Positions 9,381 to 18,025 of a stretch of DNA of 64,000 bases are shown here, piece after piece; within the stretch, counting starts at the first letter, position 1; each line of letters begins with the position of its first letter. A model generated the notes under the pieces. That model saw nothing but the letters and a program-made list of their open reading frames with translations. It was not told the DNA's origin and did no database searches. Source of the DNA: CAYPFY01 sp964410105 (GTDB lineage: Bacteria; Bacteroidota; Ignavibacteria; UBA10030; SZUA-254). Both the position numbers and the translations under genes were made by a program. The stretch is taken from assembly GCA_964410105.1 (NCBI GenBank), contig CAYPFY010000008.1:1-64000 (forward strand), read 5' to 3'.

Positions 9381-12300
9381 TCATTTAGCCACGCTCAGCT
9401 TTCCAAGGGCCTCGGTACTGAAGCGTCCATCCTCAGTTCGTGCGATAAGCTTGTATAAATACACCCCGTTAGCAAGAATATCCCCATCCTTATCGCGGCC
9501 GTCCCAGGGAATTCTCACAAACTGCGTCGTCGCGCCCACAGTTTTCAAAGACCTGATCAGTCTTCCGGCAACGGTAAAAATCTTCACCTCCGCATCGACC
9601 GGCAGAATCTGATTATGCTGGAAAGTGAACGCCGTTGTGGTGGAAAAAGGGTTGGGGAAATTGTAGACATTCGTAATCTTGAGCCCCACACCCGTAATCA
9701 CATCAAACACCGTCTGCACGGTGGAGGAATTATTATACGTGTCCCAGGCCCTCAGCTTCAGCTTGTGTGAACCTTCGCCAAGATTTCCGAGCGAATATTC
9801 CACCGTACCCGACTGAAAAGTATTCAGATTGCTCTTATAGTAATCGCTCAGATCAATACTCTCCGTCTGATTATCGAGCCAGGCTTCGATACGGTGGCCC
9901 ACGCCGGAGGTTGACGTATTGATGCCGCTTGAGTCGGAAATATCGGCAATCAGCGTAGGCGAGGCGCTCACAAGATCTCCCGCCTTAAAGCCGCGGTTAT
10001 CCAAATAAAGTTGTATCACGGGACCCGTCACATCGGCAGCCGCCGTCGTATCGGTCCCGCTTATGAGAATATTCGTGGTATATCCTGCCCCGTCCGCGGG
10101 GCCGTTCGCAAAGTAGAGTGATATTCGCCCCCTGTTATTGGAATACGAAATATCCCGGGGCACGATAAAACTCGAATTGATCGAGCCGGAATTAATACTC
10201 GCCTCGCCTCGGAACAACGAGCTCCCTGATGCGACATACGTATAGGAGGCATTCAGGTCGGGATCAGTCAGAGTCACCCCATGATTCGCATCGAACACCG
10301 TAATTTCCGCCTGGCCCGAGGTATTTACGGGAAGCCCGGTTGCTGTATCCCGCACGGTTGCTGAAATCGTCGACCTTTCAAGGGCTTTGAGCTGAACCAC
10401 CTGTCGTCCGGGAACATGATTGATGCTATCGATCGTGGCAAAAAACTTCGGATAATCGAGCTGCAGGGAGGGGTCACACAGCAAAAAATATTTGCGATCA
10501 TTTTCGCTCGTCTGCACCTGTTTCGTCCGATAAATAACATCCCCGATCCGTTCCGGGTAAGCCCGTCCGAGCGTGTCGAGGCGGAAAAGATTCCGGTAAA
10601 GAGTCTCATTCAGGAGAAAATTATCGAAGGAAAGCACCGGGCGGGTGGCAGAAAAAACCCCGATCGCGCCCGCCTGGGGCATAAGGCTCAGAATCTCTCC
10701 GCCAGACTGATCATTGAGCATATCGAAGTGCGAGTAATTACAGGTCGCGGCGACGAGGAAAAAATATTTTCCCGCGTTATGCAATTCGCCAAAGTCTGAT
10801 TCGCGCACAAAAACCTGTTCATTCGCCCAGAGCCGCGGGTTCCCATGGCCGGTGAAATTCAGCACAAGCGTCCCCTGATTTATCTGATTATCGATCGCCA
10901 CATTCACCGTAGGTTTACGCCGTCCGCCCGGAGCGATCACAGTGGGATATTCATAGAGATAAATCTTTCGCTTTTCAAAAAGATCCGGCAGAATTGCGGA
11001 AACGTCGTCGGACTGCTGCGTATGAATGAACCCGTCGTTCAGCCCCGGGGCCTGCGGACCGTCGTCCGCCACAAACGTGAAACGGAGCTTCCAGGGATCA
11101 TTGGCGGGATGAGTTTCATACTCGATGATTTTATCGACCAGCGCATCGGCATCCCGGGCAGAGCGCGGGGCAAGCCGGCCGAGTTTCAGATCCACCCGGT
11201 CATCCGGCGTAAGAATCGCATACTGATCGTCGCTCGAATAGGTGCTTATCGGAATGAACGATTCAAACGTTTCCCAGGGAGGCATCCAGTTCGTCCCCGA
11301 CGCCACGATTCTCCGGTAATCGTAATCCCCGTCTCCGAACAGAAGAACATACGAGGGGGGTTGGGCCCAGTTCGTGTACGCGTATTTCAAAAAATTCCGG
11401 ATCGCCTGGGGCGACAAAAGCCCCCCGCCGAATTCGTTGTAAACCTGATCAGCGTCGACCACGAAAGTTTTCAAAGAATTGCCGGGAAGCTCGCGATAAG
11501 CCTTCAGCCGTTGTGCGGCGCTCATGAAGTCGCCGTGTGAAACTATGATAAACTGCGCGCCCGGATCATCTCCGTGAAGATTCTGATTCGGCACGCGCGA
11601 AAAACCCGACGCACTCTTAAAACCGCCCGGCCCCACAACGTAGAATTCTTTCGAAGATCCTGACGAGAGTTGAACCTGAAAAGCGCACGTATCGGCGATG
11701 ATCCGGGGACTTGTAATCACAACAGCGCTATCGAACCTCGTCACATCGAACACAAGAACCTGGCTCCCGCTGAACCCCGAGACATCGTACTCCGTTACGG
11801 CCGTCGTGTCGTGGGCGGAGAAATTGAAAACGTCATTTCGTGAATTCAGGAACTTCTTGTAGACAATTTCATACCAATCGAGGTATCCGACCCCCGTCGC
11901 GCTGCCCGTCGTAAAGACAAACCTCATCTGGCTCTCGCCGTCGGTAAATCCGGGGAATTGGGACGGCGTGACCTGCGTCGGAATCACGGACGACACAAAC
12001 TGGGAAGAATAATAATAGAGAAGCCCGTCCGTATACGTGCCCGGAATGCCCGCCGAAAAAAGCGGGATGCCGTGCTCAGAGACGGTAAACGTCGACCCTG
12101 TCGATGAGCCGGCCCCGATTCTGAACCGGTAAGACACGCGCTGATTTGGGTCTAGGCTTGTCAGCGGCTGCACATAGGTAATCTGATCGCCCGAGTTAAA
12201 AGCCTGCCCGAGCCACTCCTGGCCGGACGACAAAATATTAATCCTTTCATCTTCCCTGAAAATCTTACCCGCCGCGCTCGGGGGTTGGAAAGGTGACGCC

Positions 12301-13373
12301 TGACTGAGCGATGGAACGGCAGTCATTCTTTTGGAAGGCGTTCCGTTAGAGGAGAGCCAATAGGAATTCGTTTCTGTGAAATGATTCAGATAATGAACAT
12401 AAGACTTTGTCGAGGGATCATACCTCCAGCCCCGCGTGCCCTTGCCGTAGAAGAGAATATAGTCAGAGGCATCGAGGTGGCCTGTTGTTCCGCCGTCGGA
12501 GAGATAGACTGCGTTTTCGACCAGATCATCAACAACGGGGTCTGTAACGGACGAAGACGTTTCAAACCCGCCGTTTCCAAAAATACGGATCGTCGCGGGG
12601 TCGGTCCCCGCGGGAATACCGAGGTTGAGAAGCGTCTGACCGTCGAGTTTGTAGATACCATCCTCAGTCACTGGGAAACGCCACCATGAGCCGTTTTGCA
12701 GCACGCTATTCCGAAGGACCTTTTTTGCAACCGCAGATACCGCAATCAAAGATTTGGGGAACATCCCGTTATTGAGCGCGGGGGTTTCGGCGGAAGAAAT
12801 TCTTACGGGATCCGACGACTGAAAATTTACCCTGACGAGGATTTTAGAAAATTTCCGGAGAGTGCGGGAGGCCGGGTCATATTGTAACGGATGAATCACC
12901 AGGTTACCCAGAAAAGCGCCGCGGGTCTCCCCTACCTTTTCCAGAGACACCAGTTTTTCAGGAACAAACCCCGGTCGGCTGTAAGGGGAATTCTCCAGCG
13001 AATAGACCGGGACCAGATCCAGATCCCCCTTCCGGAACCCCGGTGCGGGGCTCAGCAGCACATTCGGAACGTCTTCATATTCCGTTTTCAGAACTTCTAC
13101 TGAATTCCTAAGACCTTTGAACCGGAGAAGAATCGAACGAATCGGATTTTCAGGCGAGCCCGGAGTTTCCCCTGCAGCTGAAATACCGCCATGGAAGGAA
13201 TAGTGGGCAGTGGGCTGGCCGTTGACTAAAATAGTTTTGACAGGGCGATAGGAGGGAACAAACTCGACAACGAGACCTGAGCCGTCGGACTGAACGATCC
13301 GGGCATCTTTCTCGTCAGCGATCAGGGCACCAGAGATGAAAACCAGTGAAATGGCCGCGGCCCTCGCCTTCAT
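9381..13373 (-). CDS. porU: T9SS sortase PorU (C25 gingipain-type peptidase)
   Basis: A 1330-residue secreted protein. The ATG at 13373 gives a signal peptide (residues 3-19); an upstream extension of 22 codons is possible but runs into a hairpin. PorU removes T9SS C-terminal signals and attaches cargo to the surface. The C25 domain lies at about residues 600-960, with the catalytic His in F-T-G-H-G-N (His 843) and the catalytic Cys in A-A-T-C-N-Y (Cys 878). The C-terminus carries N-F-P-N-P-F and a FlgD-like Ig module (W-D-G-R-D-K-D-G), the uncleaved sorting-type domain known for PorU. Heads the operon with porV next. Both catalytic residues are present, so it should be active. Confidence 0.93.
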   Translation of the reverse strand: MKARAAAISLVFISGALIADEKDARIVQSDGSGLVVEFVPSYRPVKTILVNGQPTAHYSFHGGISAAGETPGSPENPIRSILLRFKGLRNSVEVLKTEYEDVPNVLLSPAPGFRKGDLDLVPVYSLENSPYSRPGFVPEKLVSLEKVGETRGAFLGNLVIHPLQYDPASRTLRKFSKILVRVNFQSSDPVRISSAETPALNNGMFPKSLIAVSAVAKKVLRNSVLQNGSWWRFPVTEDGIYKLDGQTLLNLGIPAGTDPATIRIFGNGGFETSSSVTDPVVDDLVENAVYLSDGGTTGHLDASDYILFYGKGTRGWRYDPSTKSYVHYLNHFTETNSYWLSSNGTPSKRMTAVPSLSQASPFQPPSAAGKIFREDERINILSSGQEWLGQAFNSGDQITYVQPLTSLDPNQRVSYRFRIGAGSSTGSTFTVSEHGIPLFSAGIPGTYTDGLLYYYSSQFVSSVIPTQVTPSQFPGFTDGESQMRFVFTTGSATGVGYLDWYEIVYKKFLNSRNDVFNFSAHDTTAVTEYDVSGFSGSQVLVFDVTRFDSAVVITSPRIIADTCAFQVQLSSGSSKEFYVVGPGGFKSASGFSRVPNQNLHGDDPGAQFIIVSHGDFMSAAQRLKAYRELPGNSLKTFVVDADQVYNEFGGGLLSPQAIRNFLKYAYTNWAQPPSYVLLFGDGDYDYRRIVASGTNWMPPWETFESFIPISTYSSDDQYAILTPDDRVDLKLGRLAPRSARDADALVDKIIEYETHPANDPWKLRFTFVADDGPQAPGLNDGFIHTQQSDDVSAILPDLFEKRKIYLYEYPTVIAPGGRRKPTVNVAIDNQINQGTLVLNFTGHGNPRLWANEQVFVRESDFGELHNAGKYFFLVAATCNYSHFDMLNDQSGGEILSLMPQAGAIGVFSATRPVLSFDNFLLNETLYRNLFRLDTLGRAYPERIGDVIYRTKQVQTSENDRKYFLLCDPSLQLDYPKFFATIDSINHVPGRQVVQLKALERSTISATVRDTATGLPVNTSGQAEITVFDANHGVTLTDPDLNASYTYVASGSSLFRGEASINSGSINSSFIVPRDISYSNNRGRISLYFANGPADGAGYTTNILISGTDTTAAADVTGPVIQLYLDNRGFKAGDLVSASPTLIADISDSSGINTSTSGVGHRIEAWLDNQTESIDLSDYYKSNLNTFQSGTVEYSLGNLGEGSHKLKLRAWDTYNNSSTVQTVFDVITGVGLKITNVYNFPNPFSTTTAFTFQHNQILPVDAEVKIFTVAGRLIRSLKTVGATTQFVRIPWDGRDKDGDILANGVYLYKLIARTEDGRFSTEALGKLSVAK

Positions 13374-13411
13374 AGTGGAAATGTGGTAAAAATCCCTGCC
13401 ATAAACGAAAA

Positions 13412-13445
13412 AACCGAATGTCTGCACACACCCAGACATTCGGTT
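13412..13445 (-). terminator. Terminator-like hairpin in the porU leader (possible attenuator)
   Basis: A perfect 13-bp inverted repeat (AACCGAATGTCTG and its complement) with an 8-base loop. Read on the minus strand it is followed by TTTTTCGTTT, the form of an intrinsic terminator, but it ends only about 40 bases before the porU ATG. With no minus-strand gene upstream in this spacer, it is best read as a leader hairpin that could attenuate porU-porV transcription, or as a barrier to stray antisense transcripts. Confidence 0.6.
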
Positions 13446-13564
13446 AAACGCTTAAAAGCGGGAACGTCTGTCAAAGGTGTTTAAAACAACTCGCAAACCA
13501 TCAAAACGAGTTCAAAACCCTTAACAAAACGTCTATTAGGCCACTCCGCTGTGAAAGACTAGTT

Positions 13565-13581
13565 TACCAAACTGGTATAAT
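13565..13581 (+). promoter_or_regulatory. Candidate -10 box with overlapping operator palindrome
   Basis: TATAAT at 13576-13581 is overlapped by the perfect 5-3-5 inverted repeat TACCA-AAC-TGGTA at 13565-13577. No good -35 is seen at the usual spacing. It lies about 200 bases upstream of the GT5 gene start at 13782 and could drive the plus-strand operon. Confidence 0.35.
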
Positions 13582-13781
13582 ATAGAAAAAAGGGTCAAGA
13601 TTGTCAAGGAAGTGTGTGTCACTGCACAATCCAATACGGATGCGAGAGGAAAACGGATCACTTCAGAAAAAAACTCATCGCGCTCGTGGACGCAATCATA
13701 GGCGAGACGGTTGGCCGGAAGTTGTTTATCAAACGGATAATTCGTAAATTAAAGAGCATTAATTCAAAAAATTCCCCCGGC

Positions 13782-14639
13782 ATGTCCAAATCTATAGGAA
13801 TTCTCTTCGTAGCGAGCGAAGCGGAACCGTTCATAAAGACAGGAAGTATAGGAGACCTTGCGGGCAGCCTTCCGAAAACCGTAAAGGCCTTTGGTCACGA
13901 CATCAGAGTAATGCTCCCCGGTTACAGCTTCATTAACAACCGGCGATTTCAGATACACAACCTCCTCAGGATGAAAGACATCGAGGTCCCGGTAGCGGAC
14001 GACCTCGAGAGGGCGTATGTCAAATCTTCATACCTGAACAGCATAAACCAGAAAGTCCTGGTCTATTTCCTAGCCAACGACCGGTATTTCAACCGTGAGG
14101 GCCTCTACTACCACCCCGAGACCAAGAAATATTTTCCGGACAATGACGAGCGGTTCATATTCTTCTGCCGCGGCATCCTCGAAGCGCTGAAGCGCCTGCG
14201 CTGGCAGCCGGACATCATCCATTGTAATGACTGGCAGTGCGGGCTCATCCCGGCCTACCTGAAGACTATTTATAAAAACGATCCTTTCTTCCGGAACGTC
14301 AAGACAGTATTCACGGCATTCAGCCTCGCTTCGCACGCCACATTCCCCCTGACCTCTTATGCGAAGACCGGGTTACCTGACGGGCTGCTCCCTGAGGGTG
14401 ACACGGGGGGAGACCGGCTGAACTTCCTCAGGGCGGGACTGACATTTGCGGACATCATAACCACCTTCGGAAGCAAAGCAGACAAGGGCATAAGAGTCAG
14501 TCCGGACGGCGACATGGAGAAAATCCTGCAGGCCAGGAAAAACGCCATCATCTCCATGACATCGCCCAACGGTAACGGCCAGAACCACATCGCTCAAAAA
14601 CTTGTAGACATCTACCGAGACCTCACCAAGAGCGCGTGA
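13782..14639 (+). CDS. GT5-type starch/glycogen synthase catalytic domain only
   Basis: A 285-residue protein beginning at the ATG at 13782 (M-S-K-S-I-G-I-L-F-V-A-S-E-A-E-P-F), which aligns with the start of GlgA. It has the nucleotide-sugar loop as K-T-G-S-I-G-D-L (canonical K-T-G-G-L-G-D-V), the I-I-H-C-N-D-W-Q motif and the T-A-F-S-L-A-S-H region. GlgA is normally about 480 residues with a second GT-B (GT1) domain; here the frame ends after the first domain, with an orderly transition into gmhB (overlapping TGATG). So it looks like a stable single-domain protein rather than a recent frameshift. A stand-alone N-terminal GT-B half is unlikely to be a complete glycosyltransferase unless a partner supplies the other half. 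Confidence 0.8.
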   Translation: MSKSIGILFVASEAEPFIKTGSIGDLAGSLPKTVKAFGHDIRVMLPGYSFINNRRFQIHNLLRMKDIEVPVADDLERAYVKSSYLNSINQKVLVYFLANDRYFNREGLYYHPETKKYFPDNDERFIFFCRGILEALKRLRWQPDIIHCNDWQCGLIPAYLKTIYKNDPFFRNVKTVFTAFSLASHATFPLTSYAKTGLPDGLLPEGDTGGDRLNFLRAGLTFADIITTFGSKADKGIRVSPDGDMEKILQARKNAIISMTSPNGNGQNHIAQKLVDIYRDLTKSA

Positions 14640-15208
14640 TGGGGGTAGGGATATTCCTCGATCGCGACGGAACGATCAACGAAGAGGTCGATTACCTCAC
14701 GAGCCCGGATCAGTTAAAGCTCATAAAAGGTTCTGCAGCGGCCATCCGGGAACTGAACAAAGCCGGCAAAGTCTTCATCATAACCAACCAATCGGGCATC
14801 GCCCGTGGGCTTCTGACGGAAGCTCGCCTCAAAGAAATCCACGATAGACTCGAATCTGAGCTCAAAAAAGAAAACGCCGTCATCGACGCCATTTACTATT
14901 GCCCCCACCATCCTGATTACGGGGGACCACAATATCAGAAAAACTGCGATTGCCGGAAGCCGAAGACGGGCATGATCGACCAGGCGGTGGCCGAGCACAA
15001 CATAGACATCAAAAAATCGTACGTCATCGGAGACAGGATGCTCGACATGCAGACAGCGAACAACGCCGGCGCGCAATCGATCCTAGTCCTCACCGGATAC
15101 GGCAAGATCGAGCTTGAACTCTGCAAACAGAACAACGTCCACATCGACCACATCGCCCAAAACCTTTCAGAGGCCGCCCGGCGCATCACGCAGGGGATAG
15201 CCGCCTGA
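14639..15208 (+). CDS. gmhB: D-glycero-D-manno-heptose 1,7-bisphosphate 7-phosphatase-like HAD phosphatase
   Basis: A HAD-IIIA phosphatase of 189 residues. The nucleophile motif is D-R-D-G-T (residues 8-12), followed by I-I-T-N-Q-S-G-I-A-R-G (motif II). The zinc loop characteristic of GmhB is present (C-P-H-H-P ... C-D-C-R-K-P-K-T-G-M), as is the motif IV region V-I-G-D-R-M-L-D-M. GmhB dephosphorylates heptose bisphosphate in the cytoplasm for LPS inner-core heptose synthesis; the related histidinol-phosphate phosphatase domain of HisB is the alternative, but no his genes are nearby. The ATG at 14639 overlaps the previous stop (TGATG); a GTG at 14636 is also possible. The stop overlaps the next gene by one base. 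Confidence 0.88.
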   Translation: MGVGIFLDRDGTINEEVDYLTSPDQLKLIKGSAAAIRELNKAGKVFIITNQSGIARGLLTEARLKEIHDRLESELKKENAVIDAIYYCPHHPDYGGPQYQKNCDCRKPKTGMIDQAVAEHNIDIKKSYVIGDRMLDMQTANNAGAQSILVLTGYGKIELELCKQNNVHIDHIAQNLSEAARRITQGIAA

Positions 15209-16332
15209 TGAAATATTTTCTGCTTCTTATAGTTTGTCTCTGGGGATGCAGTGACGATCCGGGCGAAGTCGGCAAAGGACTTCTCTCAGTCAACGATTTC
15301 CTGAAAATCGACTCCCTCACCATCACGGCAATTAGAGACACCACGTTCCGGGCAAGAATCACGGGCGTTGCGAGCACCATGGTCGGAGAATTTCAGGATA
15401 TCGAAGCTCGGGCAGTCATCGGATACAGCGGGTTCAACTCGGTACCGGCGACGGCCACAGTCGATTCCGCGATCCTCAACGTCGTGACGAGGTACAAGTT
15501 TCAGGACTCGACAGGCACCGTGGGATTCGAAGTCCACGAGATGAACATCACCTGGAGTGAAAGCACAATCGGGTGGGACACTCTACAGGCTGCCGGGACA
15601 TATCAATCAGTCATCCAGGGGGGTACAGTCAAGAACATTTCTCCCGGTGACACAAGCATCCAGGTACGCATCGACTCCCTCGTCAGGAGGTGGGTACAGA
15701 CGGGAGTCAACGCGCCGAATGGCATACTCCTCATCCCGAGCACTTTTTCCTCAACCATAATCGTAGGGTCAAACTCCTCCTCGGTCCTAGAGAACAGGCC
15801 CAGCATAACGGTATACTATCATGACGCTGCCGATACCACCATAAAACTTCTTCTTTATTCATCACAGCGGGCTTTCGTTGGAAACAGCAATCAGCCCTTG
15901 GCAGCCGGGACAATATTTACCCAGTCAGGAGTGTCGTATAGATCAAGGGTCGAGTTTGATTCATTGAAACTCCCGGCTAAGGCGAGCATCAGCTCGGCCA
16001 TAGTGGAATTCTCTCTTGCCAATTCTTCGTCGCTCTTTAACCAATCGTCGAGAGATTCGATCGTTGTTCATCTCCTGAGAAAAAACTACTCTCCATTCGA
16101 TTCCCTCGCATTTGCCACCATCTGTTCGCCTGGTCTAAACGGCGCTCAGAAAGTCTACAGAGCCACGATCACCCCGATAGTCCAGGAGTGGATCACCCGG
16201 GAACCTAATTACGGGCTCGTCGTCAGATCGTATGGGGAATTCTTAAATTTTGACAGATTTGCACTCTACGGATCCGCGGCCGCGGCAGCCCTGCGTCCGA
16301 AACTCATCGTCACATACACAGTGTTCCACTGA
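15208..16332 (+). CDS. Lipoprotein with DNRLRE-type repeats
   Basis: A 374-residue predicted lipoprotein: short signal, then lipobox L-W-G-C with Cys at residue 14. The body repeats the pattern of DNRLRE (disaggregatase-related) domains, that is A-x-V-D-S-A-I-L-N, later V-x-x-W followed by G-I-L-L-I-P, and R-P-x-I-x-V-Y-Y. Two or three such beta-sandwich units are suggested (about 40-210 and 215-370). It starts on the A of the preceding TGA, so is translationally coupled to gmhB, and is followed one base later by the outer membrane protein gene. Role unknown; probably periplasmic or surface, possibly a partner of the next gene's product. Confidence 0.75.
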   Translation: MKYFLLLIVCLWGCSDDPGEVGKGLLSVNDFLKIDSLTITAIRDTTFRARITGVASTMVGEFQDIEARAVIGYSGFNSVPATATVDSAILNVVTRYKFQDSTGTVGFEVHEMNITWSESTIGWDTLQAAGTYQSVIQGGTVKNISPGDTSIQVRIDSLVRRWVQTGVNAPNGILLIPSTFSSTIIVGSNSSSVLENRPSITVYYHDAADTTIKLLLYSSQRAFVGNSNQPLAAGTIFTQSGVSYRSRVEFDSLKLPAKASISSAIVEFSLANSSSLFNQSSRDSIVVHLLRKNYSPFDSLAFATICSPGLNGAQKVYRATITPIVQEWITREPNYGLVVRSYGEFLNFDRFALYGSAAAAALRPKLIVTYTVFH

Positions 16333-16333
16333 C

Positions 16334-17572
16334 ATGAGACTTTCTGCAGTCCTGACACTGATATTCCTCGTAAACTTCGCCGCTCAGTCGCAGAACGGCG
16401 GGTCCGGCTATTCACGGTATGGGATAGGGGATTTGCGCTATTTTTCGGGTGGACGGACCGTGGGGATGGGGGGAGCAAGCATTGGCGTTCTCACGCCAGC
16501 ATCATTAGAATATATCAACCCCGCATCGGTCGCAAAAATCAACCGCACTCGGTTCTCCATAAGCACCCTCTATGAGGGAATATCGACTGAGGATTTTTCA
16601 GCCTCGGGCTATTTCAGCCAGTTCACATTCAACGGGGCGGCCGTTGCAATCCCCGTAGCGACCTCGGAGGGGGTAGTTGTAAACCTGGGCATGGTCCCCT
16701 TAAGCCGGATCAACTACAACGTCAAAACTCCGGCTGGCGATCCCGCCATAGACTACACAATACAGTACATCGGGGACGGCGGCGTTTCAAAGGCTTATCT
16801 GGGCTCTTCCGTGACAATAGCCGGGGTATTGAGTGTCGGGGCACGGCTTGATTATTACTTCGGGACCCTTAACTACACAACCAGCGAAAAATTCTCAAAT
16901 TCCCAGTACACAAGCGCTGAAGTCAGAAGAACCTCAGAGATCAGGGGAATTGGGTCCACATTGGGCGTAATCTATACGGGCCTCAGCAAGCTTTTGCCCG
17001 AAAACAGTACGCTGAATATCGGCCTCATGGTCAGCACAACCGCCAATCCGACAGCGACGGACCAGCGCTTCTTCGTGTACAACACAACCGGGACGCTCCT
17101 TCGCGACACCCTCACACTCCCCGACGGGAACATACAGATCCCGTTAGCAGTCGGCGGCGGAATCTCCTACTCCGCAGAAAAAATCCTCCTCGCGGCAGAT
17201 ATTTTTTACCAAAACTGGTCCAAGGTCAGGGATAACAATGGGGCAGATCTGAGAGACCGGTATCGGTATGCCGTCGGCGGGGAAATTCAGCCCAAAAAAG
17301 AATATACCGCTCCGTTCTTCCAGAAAATCGCCTACCGCCTCGGAATATTCAGCGATGCAACCTACTATCAATTGAAAGGCCAGCCCATAACGGAAACGGG
17401 GCTAACATTCGGCTTCGGCATCCCGGTCATAGGAGACACCCGGTTGCAGCTTGGGGCAGAGTATGGCTTAAGGGGAACCACGGACAACCAGTTGCAAAAA
17501 GACAGAATTCTCCGTATATCACTCACATTAAGCGGCAGCGAACTCTGGTTCGTGCGACCTGAACAGGAGTAG
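16334..17572 (+). CDS. Outer membrane beta-barrel protein, PorV/FadL-like fold
   Basis: A 412-residue protein from the ATG at 16334, one base after the previous stop. It has a signal peptide (L-I-F-L-V-N-F-A-A-Q-S-Q) and a PorV/OmpP1-like start: S-R-Y-G-I-G-D, then T-V-G-M-G-G-A-S-I-G and L-E-Y-I-N-P-A-S-V, the motif shared by PorV, PorQ and FadL-type barrels. The remaining sequence alternates polar and aromatic residues typical of a 14-strand barrel. Function cannot be fixed; it may be a T9SS-associated or hydrophobic-compound porin. Its partner lipoprotein gene is directly upstream. Confidence 0.78.
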   Translation: MRLSAVLTLIFLVNFAAQSQNGGSGYSRYGIGDLRYFSGGRTVGMGGASIGVLTPASLEYINPASVAKINRTRFSISTLYEGISTEDFSASGYFSQFTFNGAAVAIPVATSEGVVVNLGMVPLSRINYNVKTPAGDPAIDYTIQYIGDGGVSKAYLGSSVTIAGVLSVGARLDYYFGTLNYTTSEKFSNSQYTSAEVRRTSEIRGIGSTLGVIYTGLSKLLPENSTLNIGLMVSTTANPTATDQRFFVYNTTGTLLRDTLTLPDGNIQIPLAVGGGISYSAEKILLAADIFYQNWSKVRDNNGADLRDRYRYAVGGEIQPKKEYTAPFFQKIAYRLGIFSDATYYQLKGQPITETGLTFGFGIPVIGDTRLQLGAEYGLRGTTDNQLQKDRILRISLTLSGSELWFVRPEQE

Positions 17573-17574
17573 AC

Positions 17575-18012
17575 ATGATCGCCCTCGGTGCCGACCACGC
17601 CGGTTTCGAATTCAAGGAAAAGATAAAAGAACTCCTCAAGTCAATGAACTTGCCCTTTGAGGATTTTGGGACCAATTCCAGCGAGTCGGTCGATTACCCG
17701 GACTTTGCGCACAAAGTAGCGCAAGCAGTAGGTTCCGGGAAGGCGGCCTATGGCATTCTCGTCTGCGGGACTGGGGTAGGAATGTCCATCGTCGCCAACA
17801 AGCACAACGGCGTGAGGGCTGCCAATGTCGAGTCGGTCCCGGCAGCAAAACTTGCGAGGGAGCATAACAACGCCAACATACTGGCGTTAGGAGCGCGCAT
17901 CACCCCCTGGGAGAGGGCGAAAGACATTATCAAGGCGTTCTTTGCAGCACAATTTGAGGGGGGACGGCACCAGCGTCGCGTAGACAAGATCCACACACTC
18001 ACCAACCTGTAA
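17575..18012 (+). CDS. rpiB: Ribose-5-phosphate isomerase B
   Basis: A 145-residue RpiB/LacAB-family isomerase, full length. It interconverts ribose 5-phosphate and ribulose 5-phosphate in the pentose phosphate pathway. Seen: G-A-D-H-A-G-F at the N-terminus, the catalytic Cys region I-L-V-C-G-T-G-V-G-M-S (Cys 64), N-K-H-N-G-V-R-A-A and the R-E-H-N-N-A-N region (His 98). It begins two bases after the previous stop and is followed 13 bases later by glyA; rpiB-glyA adjacency is common in bacteria. Confidence 0.95.
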   Translation: MIALGADHAGFEFKEKIKELLKSMNLPFEDFGTNSSESVDYPDFAHKVAQAVGSGKAAYGILVCGTGVGMSIVANKHNGVRAANVESVPAAKLAREHNNANILALGARITPWERAKDIIKAFFAAQFEGGRHQRRVDKIHTLTNL

Positions 18013-18025
18013 ACTCAGGAAAAAC

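Larger units (their letters stand above)
13374..13781. other. Divergent intergenic region between porU and the GT5 operon
   Basis: About 400 bases with no convincing gene; the in-frame extension upstream of 13782 has poor codon content. It holds a long hairpin next to porU, a weaker 6-bp inverted repeat (AACTCG...CGAGTT, near 13490-13510), and a TATAAT box overlapped by a short palindrome that would serve the plus-strand operon. Confidence 0.6.

Noticed and set aside
10845..11540. 231-codon plus-strand frame opposite porU
   Set aside because: Lies opposite the conserved C25 domain including the catalytic histidine; shadow frame.
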